From Nematostella vectensis (lineage: Eukaryota; Cnidaria; Anthozoa; Actiniaria; Edwardsiidae): a stretch of DNA of 60,000 nt. Below, in pieces: positions 51,959 to 60,000 of the stretch. Every line of letters starts with the position of its first letter. Within the stretch, counting starts at the first letter, position 1. The DNA is taken from the NCBI RefSeq assembly GCF_932526225.1, contig NC_064041.1:14170951-14230950 (forward strand). The letters are read 5' to 3'. The notes beneath the pieces are model-generated. The model ran no database searches. It was given only the letters and a program-made list of their open reading frames with translations, and was not told the origin of the DNA. Position numbers and translations under genes: made by a program.

Positions 51959-53682
51959 ACCGGTCCCTAAAGTGTGGTCGATTCCTAATATATGCCCGGT
52001 CCCTAATGTATGACCGGTCCCTAAAGTGTGGTCGATCCCTAATGTATGACCGGTCCCTAAAGTGTGGTCGATCCCTAATGTATGACCGATCCCTAAAGTG
52101 TGGTCGATTCCTAATGTATGACCGATCCCTAAAGTGTGGTCGATTCCTAATGTATGAACGGTCCCTAAAGTGTGGTCGATCCCTAATGTATGACCGGTCC
52201 CTAAAGTGTGGTCGGTCCCTAATGTATGACCGGTCCCTAAAGTGTGGTCGGTCCCTAATATATGACCGATCCCTAATGTATGACCGGTCCCTAAAGTGTG
52301 GTCGATCCCTAATATATGACCGATCCCGTAAGTGTGGTCGATCCCTAATATATGACCGATCCCTAATGTATGACCGGTCCCTAAAGTGTGGTCGATCCCT
52401 AATATATGACCGGTCCCTAAAGTGTGGTCGATCCCTAATATATGACCGGTCCCTAATATATGACCGGTCCCTAAAGTGTGGTCGATCCCTAATATATGAC
52501 CGGTCCCTAATGTATGACCGGTCCCTAAAGTGTGGTCGATCCCTAATATATGACCGGTCCCTAATGTATGACCGGTCCCTAAAGTGTGGTCGATCCCTAA
52601 TATATGACCGGTCCCTAATGTATGACCGGTCCCTAAAGTGTGGTCGATCCCTAATATATGACCGGTCCCTAATATATGACCGGTCCCTAAAGTGTGGTCG
52701 ATCCCTAATATATGACCGGTCCCTAAAGTGTGGTCGATCCCTAATATATGACCGGTCCCTAAAGTGTGGTCGATTCCTAATATATGACCGGTCCCTAAAG
52801 TGTGGTCGATCCCTAATATATGACCGATCCCTAAAGTGTGGTCGATCCCTAATATATGACCGATCCCTAAAGTGTGGTCGATCCCTAATATATGACCGAT
52901 CCCTAAAGTGTGGTCGATCCCTAATGTATGACCGGTCCCTAAAGTGTGGTCAGCCCCTAAGGTGTGGTTAGCACCTAAGGTACGGTCGCTCGCTAAGGCG
53001 TGGTCAGCCCCTAAGGTGTGGTCAGCCACTAAGGTGTGGTTAGCCCCTAAGGTACGGTCGCTCCCTAAGGTGTGGTTAGCCCCTAAGGTGTGGTTAGCCC
53101 CTAAGGTGTGGTTAGCCCCTAAGGCGTGGTCAGCCCCTAAGGTGTGGTTAGCCCTTAAGGTACGGTCGCTCCCTAAGGTGTGGTCAGCCCCTAAGGTGTG
53201 GTTAGCCCCTAAGGTACGGTCGCTTCCTAAGGCGTGGTCAGCCCCTAAGGTGTGGTCGCTCCCTAAGGTGTGGTTAGCCCCTAAGATGTGGTCAGCCCCT
53301 AAGGTGTGGTTAGCCCCTAAGGTACGGTCGCCCCCTAAGGTGTGGTTAGCCCCTAAGGTGTGGTTAGCCCCTAAGGTGTGGTTAGCCCCTAAGGCGTGGT
53401 CAGCCCCTAAGGTGTAGTTAGCCCCTAAGGTACGGTCGCTCCCTAAGGTGTGGTCAGCCCCTAAGGTGTGGTTAGCCCCTAAGGTACGGTCGCTTCCTAA
53501 GGCGTGGTTCGCTCCCTAAGGTGTGGTTAGCCCCTAAGGTGTGGTCAGCCCCTAAGGTGTGGTCAGCCCCTAAGGTGTGGTTAGCCCCTAAGGTGTGGTT
53601 AGCCCCTAAGGTGTGGTTAGCCCCTAAGGTGTGGTCAGCCACTAAGGTGTGGTCAGCCCCAAAGGTTTGTTCAGCCCCTAAG
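51959..53682. repeat. Minisatellites type I and II (copy C)
   Basis: Unit for unit the same as A 9533-11256; the change from type I to II is at about 52956. Confidence 0.97.
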
Positions 53683-53903
53683 GTGTGGTGTATCAATCTA
53701 CCGATGGACTGCCTAGAAATTATGTCTTTGCATTATACAGTTGGCTCTTGATAGCTAGAGCCTCGGAGAGCAAGACCAGTGTCACCTCCGTCTGCTCCAA
53801 AGAAAGGTAAGTGAACACTATCCCCTTGGTATGACATCATACAAACAGTCAAATATAGGTTTGTATAACTTAAATCAAACTTGAAAAGAACACATCTGCG
53901 CCC

Positions 53904-55691
53904 TCAAGTTTGTACGGTAGTAAATTGCATTTTCAGAACTGGAACTGAACCCTCGTTTTGGTTTGTGATTCCGGCATCAACCTGTTCACTAGCCGATACG
54001 TCAAACCACCAGATATGAACCGTTTCGTCGGGGTACAGGGCGTCTCCCCAGTCGTACTCCTGATCAGGATAGCACCCAACGCGCTTGTTAACGGTCATGT
54101 CACCACCAACCACCTGTAGCTAGAGATAAGTAAAGAACAAAAAACAATTGAATGTGATGTGGACAGATGAAGGTTGAAAGAACAGTTTGTCCAAGACGGG
54201 TCCAGGACTCAATGGGAAGAGATGAAATAAAAAAATCAAAATGTTTATTAAGATTCCAGGCTGCTACTCATATAGACTCTATCTATGTTTGAACTATGCC
54301 ACCCTCTCGATTTGCGCCATTCCACGACGTAAAAATGTAAAGAGCAAAAAATGTAAAAACGCCCACGGAAACTAAGGCCTTACACCAGTTGTTTTCATAC
54401 CTCGGCAATGTACGTCGTGCCCGCTATCAGTCTGAAATACGGCACAAGACTTGGACACTTCAGTGTGTAGTCCGTACTGATAGTGTACCGTCCAGACTTC
54501 TCTCTTATCACAGTGGTTGTTTCAGGGTATCGTAATCGAAAGGTTATGTCGAACGTTGTCTCCTTTGTCTTGGTCATATCCCCGTGTACGCAGATGGCTA
54601 CGACATACATGTCTTTATTGGTTCTAAAGGCAATTTTCTCCCATTTATCTGGTTGATATGTTATGTCGCCAGATGTGCTAGTTGGGCACCTTGAGACAAG
54701 GAACGGGGCTGAAGACATTAAATAAATATGTCAAAGAAAAGACATGGGGAAATGGAAAATGAGCCTTATTATTATTAAGACTCTTTTCTCTTTATTCCGC
54801 TGGAAAAACAAAGCTTCTATTAGCAAAGAAGCTCTTTATCTGTCCTATATAGACCTCTGCTGAAGCCTTTGCTGAGATCTCTGCTCTTAGAATCACTCCA
54901 AGATTGCATACCACATTGCCTTAGCAACGTAATTAGTATTGGAATTTGGGGGGAGGGGGGGGGAGTCAAAGTACCGAAGAGAGAACATAGCTTTTCGTGG
55001 CTCATGCGCGCGTCTTAAAATAGCCTCCTCCTGGGAAACGCCGTGACACCTATAAGATACGAGAATGTGGGGAAGTTGATTGCCCCTACTTATGAACCCC
55101 TGGTTATATACCATTTCTTTAAAACGTTTGATCTTACCGTGTTCACAGTTGTATCCTCCATAATACGGCATGCAATCGCAGACATACATTAAAAGCTTAT
55201 TAATGCACGTCCCACCATTCATACACGGAGTACTGACGCAATGGTCGATCCCTGGCAACAAATGCGCGTTACAGTAAATTGCTTTAAATCTAGAACAAAT
55301 ATATTGTAAACCATGAAAAGTCCATACCAAGCCCCCCGACCAAACTGCAGTAAGCCTCTCTATTACCCAAAACTTTAAAGTGGGCCCAAAGGCGTCCCCA
55401 CCCCTTTGGCCTCCAAAAGTGGGACACTATTGTTTATTGAAGGACCGTCAAATACTATCCCTTTTTCCATATGATTCCTATGAATAATCTACTCCAAGTT
55501 ATCATTTTTATTGAACGATCGTCATATACTAGCAGCCTTTTTTTTGCATTTGATACCTATGACTGCGCACCATCGGTACTTAACTTTTTCACAGTGTTTG
55601 CCTTCGTATCCCGGATTGCAATGGCACTTGAATCTGCCCTGGCCAAGATTTTCACATCTTCCATGGAGGCAGACCCCTTGATGGCATATGT
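53904..55691 (-). CDS. Secreted-type EGF-domain protein, partial (copy C)
   Basis: Same exons as A shifted by 42426: about 55691-55586, 55251-55138, 54708-54401 and 54113-53904. Two EGF-like modules and an unrecognised C-terminal domain with WWFDVSAS. Signal peptide not found. Confidence 0.63.
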
Positions 55692-56137
55692 CTTTGGAGA
55701 GCTCTTAACAAACAACGCATTTAAACATCACAAGAAGTAAAACAAAGAAATGGGGAAAAATAGAATATTTGATCATATTTGATAAAACAATATAGGGCAA
55801 AAGAGTATAATTTTTTTAGGGAAGGAGAAATCTTACTTATTTCTAACTTCTGTTTGAAGCGAGTCATACGTAGGCTAGACTCAGAGTTTCGTGGCCAATT
55901 GTTGATCAGGCGCGCACTCCCTTATGTCTCAGCCATGTGCATAGTGTTTGTTTTCGTTAGAAATAAGTTAAGAATGCGTTTCGCGGTCACAACAGCAAGA
56001 CAATGGTTGAAGCGTACTTCCTACTATGGTATGTGACCTCATGATAAGGCGATGGACGGACAAAAGACTCGAATGACAACTTTAAACAGATGTGCTTGTC
56101 ATGCATGTACTGTGTTACGTTTGTTTGTGTTACAAAG

Positions 56138-56505
56138 ACGCCTTGTGACGTACGTATGATATATGTACTTACGTTTAGCAGGGTGTGGTAGAAAAGACAC
56201 GCCTTGTGACGTACGTATGATATTGGTACTTACGTTTAGCAGGGTGTGCTAGAAAAGACACGCCTTGTGACGTACGTATGATGTATGTACTTACGTTTAG
56301 CAGGGTGTGGTAGAAAAGACGCGCCTTGTGACGTACGTATGATATATGTACTTACGTTTAGCAGGGTGTGGTAGAAAAGACACGCCTTGTGACGTACGTA
56401 TGATATTGGTACTTACGTTTAGCAGGGTGTGGTAGAAAAGACACGCCTTGTGACGTACGTATGATATTGGTACTTACGTTTAGCAAGGTGTGGTAGAAAA
56501 GACAC
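56138..56505. repeat. 61-base minisatellite (copy C)
   Basis: Six units, same as A. Confidence 0.95.
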
Positions 56506-56555
56506 TAAATGGGTTTTATTAAATGTTTTTGTTATTCAACTCCTTGTAGCTGAAG

Positions 56556-58940
56556 CATCTGGAGGAGTGTATTTTTGCTCATTTTGCCCACACTTTCACG
56601 AGAATCATGCACTATTTTGCCAGACTTGCAGAGGTCTAGTCTCGCACCGACATCGAAGCTGTTCAAACTCTCCATCAGTACAAGTACCTGGAATAATAAT
56701 TATGGATGGGTTAAGTTCAACAAATAAGTTAACTCGAAATGATAAGCAAAAAAAACATATACTGCAATGATTAAAATGGGTACTTATTTGATTTTCTGTG
56801 ACTCTTGGGGGCGCTTATCAAAGAGGGAGCGCTTATTGAATTCTCAGTGGAGTGCCCCCCCCCCCCCTTGGACAAAAAATTGGTACACTACTGCTTTCAG
56901 GTGTTTTTGTTTGGTGGTGGGTGGCTCTTATTTGGGAGAGGGCACTTATTTAAGGGAGGGGGCTATGTTTTAATCTAAGGGTATACAGAGTAAACATACC
57001 AACAACAGGAAGCCCAGCTTTGGTCATTTTTACTTTGTTGAGCTTGGTGAGGTCCCTGACTTCTCGATCCCTGATGGTGTGGTATGGGATATACTGAACA
57101 GGAATAGCATAAGGCTTTTTGTCTCTGCATTCGTCAGATACCATGAACACTAGGACGTGGGTGGCACATTGCCTTTTTTTAAGAGGTTCTTCAGGAACTG
57201 ATCATAGTCTCCAGCCTTTTTTCACAAGCTGGCAACATCCTGGGAGGCTTTTTTTCCTTGTTGGATTCCAGACTCTCTTTCAAATCTTTGGACATGCTAA
57301 GAAGAGGGTCCAGACAGTTCAACATTTCTTTTGTTACTTCTCTAAAGCGAGTTGCCTGCTCTAAAAGCGTGTTAAACTCAACAATTTCCCAGTTGAGTGA
57401 CATCAACTTCTCAGTCTTTGTGTTGGGGGGATCAAATTTCTTTCTGAAGAGTTGAACAGCCTTGGCAAGCCCATAATAGAGAAACAGGATGTTGTTATTG
57501 AGCTCATTGTTAACAGCCACTACTGGGTCCCTTAACTCTTTCCCACACAATTTGTGGACACTAAGAGCTTGCGATACATGGAGTCGGTCATCATACAGTC
57601 CCTGTAGGGTTTCAAGTGCTCCATCAACATCACCATTCCATACTTTTAATAATGACTCTTGTAAGGCTTCCTTCACATCAGTCCCATCAGTCTTTATCCA
57701 AAATTGTTAAAAAAAACACACAATGGAATAATTAATTAAAACTTAAAAACCAAGTTTACCAATATCTGCAATCAACCTCAGCACTTCAACATACCAGTTC
57801 AGTAACCCTGCTCTGATATGGCTTAAACCCTCCTGTTAAAGCAACCTTATACAAATCATCCATGATGGTTCTATTTATTTAAGTGTGGGGAAGGGGTGTT
57901 AACAAAATATTACCAACCTCCCACCATGAAACTGCACCCCTACCCCCTAGCCGTAAATTAAATTCCCCCTCAATCCTTCTATATGTTGGTCTCACCTGTA
58001 TTTCTGGCTTAGAAGAGAAGTCACTCTTAGCAATGGCATTCAGTTGGGCTTGTTTGCTTCTGCATGGTATGTTGGGTTTGGCCTGCAAAATGATAAATTT
58101 TATAAACTCTACAGCTGTAACTAATTGAAACCTTCCCCTTCAAACAACTTATCGTCTTTTGTCTTTGATCTGTGCATTTTTTTACCTTTGAGGGATCACC
58201 AATGTCTTTCTTGTCACAGCCATTCCACATAGGGCCACGAAACAAGCGCTTAAACTTCCCACCACCAAACTCTGCCTCCATTGTGTCTAGCCATATTTTA
58301 TAGTCAGGGGACACAGATATCTGAAATAATACAATTATCGTAACCAAAATATAAATATTTGATTTGATTTTCAATGTTTACATTTGAGATCCACTGACAC
58401 AACAAGCAATATTAATTTGTAATGCTTGACTCAAATACAGTCAAATGCTTTCTTAGCGACCAGCTTTCAAATACGTGATAACATTTCAAATTCCCATTTG
58501 GATAATTTTCAGTCAAACTCTTTAAATAAAAAGCTGTTGAAAGTGAGTACTTAACAGTCACTGAGGTGGTCGCTTAGAGAGCTCAGACTGTACATTAAAT
58601 AGGTTATAATAATAACCTGTGCTATATGTGTACAACTGAAAAACTCAATGCGGTACTGGATCATTCCAAATGGCATCCTATCTAGCTGCAAGGATCGGTT
58701 AACCCCATGAAGGCACTGGCACCATTTGTAAACCAAGTTGGGTTTGCCTTGCATTTGGAGATTCTTCATGACATTAATGGAAAACGTTCCAAAATCCTTT
58801 GGATGTGTGCGTATGCCGCAAGCCTTTGCTAACTCAAGATATAATGCATCCAGAATGGTCCCCTGAAAGACTTTACTTGCATGCCTAAACAGACCAAGGA
58901 GGAGTGTATGTGCATCCACAATGCCAAGGGCGGGGACAAG
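56556..58940 (-). pseudogene. Uncharacterised multi-exon gene, 3' part (copy C)
   Basis: Same exons and same lesions as A 14130-16514, cut by the gypsy insertion at 58941. Confidence 0.6.
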
Positions 58941-60000
58941 TGTAGTAAGACGTTTACTGTGTCTAAGATACTCTAAGGTGCTACCATACAATCGTAGTCC
59001 GATCGCTCTAGGAGGCCGCCATCTTACTTCGCCCCAGTCCCCCTAGTCCCTCTGCTACTACAGGTAGCCCAATACTAATTCTTCCATTTGAACAGTAACC
59101 TAACATACAAACGTGTAACTTATGGTCTACTTCTAAATTGACCTATACAAGTAAATATTCTAACATTGTTCTAATGGTAACTAACAGCAGTCATTGTCAA
59201 TCAGTATTCTTCAATGTATCTGCAAGGTCTGCGGCGCACTCTCTCTGATCGCCTCAGGGTTGGCTGCTCTGGCGTAGGGCACGGCTGTGGTATTCGATTC
59301 CCATCTCCTTGTGTGGGTCCAGACATTTCATTGAAGGTCTCTTTCTCGGAGACTGATGGTTGTTGTACCGGGAGAGGGCTTGACTGGCTTTGTATTGCTT
59401 CCGGAGTCGTGTATCTCTCGGGAAGTATAGGGGCCCTGTACTGTGTAGAAGCGTATGTTGGCTGAGGGCTTCCTAAGGCTCTTCTTACCTGTCGACGGTT
59501 TCGTCTCAGCAATCACTTTGGTGTTTGTATTACAACCGATCGTGTGGTTTCGTGTGGCCTGATTATCGTCCCCTCCGTCTTTAGGTCTGGTATCCATACT
59601 CGATCACCTTCTGCTAACTCCTCTCCCTCTGCAACTCTGTGTCTGCGGTCATAGTCTTCCCGCATTTCTCTTCTGTACTCTCTTTCTCTCTTTCTCACTA
59701 CATCATTGTCTGGGAGTTGAGGTTTCAACTCGTCAGGGTGGCACGGTACTCTTGTTTTTAGTTTGCGACCCATACTTAGCTGTGATGGAAAATATCCGTT
59801 GTGAAGCGGTGTGTTTCTGTAGCTTAGAAGAGCGAGGTACTCGTCATCGCACTTCTTCAGAAAGTTCTTTATTGTCTCGACGGCTCATTCCGATTCGCCA
59901 TTTGACTGGGCGTACCGAGGTGATGAAGTTATGTGATCGAATCCCCATGTTGCAGCAATCTTGTTGAACTCTGCAGAGGCGAACTGTGGTCCGTTGTCGG
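58941..60000 (-). mobile_element. Ty3/gypsy element, 3' end only (cut by window end)
   Basis: 3' LTR at 58941-59079, integrase C-terminal region at 59201-59773 (with the TGA near 59513, as in A), and the end of the integrase core with the shared TGA near 59885. ACAAG precedes it at 58936-58940. Confidence 0.88.

Larger units (their letters stand above)
42424..60000. repeat. Tandem segmental duplication, copy C (near-identical to A)
   Basis: Third copy, cut by the window end inside the gypsy integrase. Coordinates equal A + 42423 at the start and A + 42426 from about 43500 on, without further net indels. The few differences seen lie in the first 1.9 kb: a tccg duplication near 43338, one G fewer in a G run, and AG instead of CG in a tetranucleotide near 43592 (as in B). 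Beyond the TA microsatellite every stretch compared with A was the same. Confidence 0.9.

Overview
This is eukaryotic DNA, most likely from a cnidarian and probably a sea anemone such as Nematostella. That call rests on spliced genes with GT-AG introns, a secreted chymotrypsin-fold protease followed by a ShK-like cysteine cluster, a membrane-anchored cholinesterase-type esterase, Ty3/gypsy and Penelope-like retroelements, foldback and TTAA-flanked MITEs, and abundant micro- and minisatellites. The species is inferred from style only; there is no rRNA, tRNA or bacterial-type operon in the window.

The window is one locus present as three head-to-tail copies: A (about 1-23391), B (about 23392-42423) and C (42424-60000, cut by the window end). 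C equals A shifted by +42426 bases from about position 1930 of A onward, and I found no difference in any stretch I compared, including minisatellites and homopolymers. B is clearly diverged, with large indels. The copy boundary itself cannot be placed, because the sequence runs smoothly through the A/B and B/C joins.

Each unit reads as follows, with nearly every gene on the minus strand: (i) a serine protease gene (A 353-3050); (ii) an intergenic stretch with MITEs; (iii) a type-B carboxylesterase gene with a 5' exon about 1.1-1.5 kb upstream (A 5443-8689, B 27469-30286); (iv) a minisatellite made of 18-base units that each carry a CCCTAA hexamer; (v) a small EGF-domain gene (A and C only); (vi) a 61-base minisatellite; (vii) a decayed multi-exon gene of an uncharacterised family, interrupted by (viii) a Ty3/gypsy element with 139-bp LTRs and a 5-bp target duplication.

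The main result is complementary decay. A and C keep a protease with all catalytic residues but carry a dead esterase (stop codon, frameshift, 66-base deletion). B keeps an intact esterase with its membrane anchor but has lost the protease exon carrying the activation site and catalytic His, and has lost the whole EGF gene. B also gained a Penelope-like 3' fragment inside the esterase intron and two candidate hammerhead-ribozyme motifs. The gypsy insertion and its integrase stop are shared by all copies, so they predate the duplication. The near-perfect A/C identity means either a very recent duplication or an assembly artefact, and this should be settled before any biological reading.
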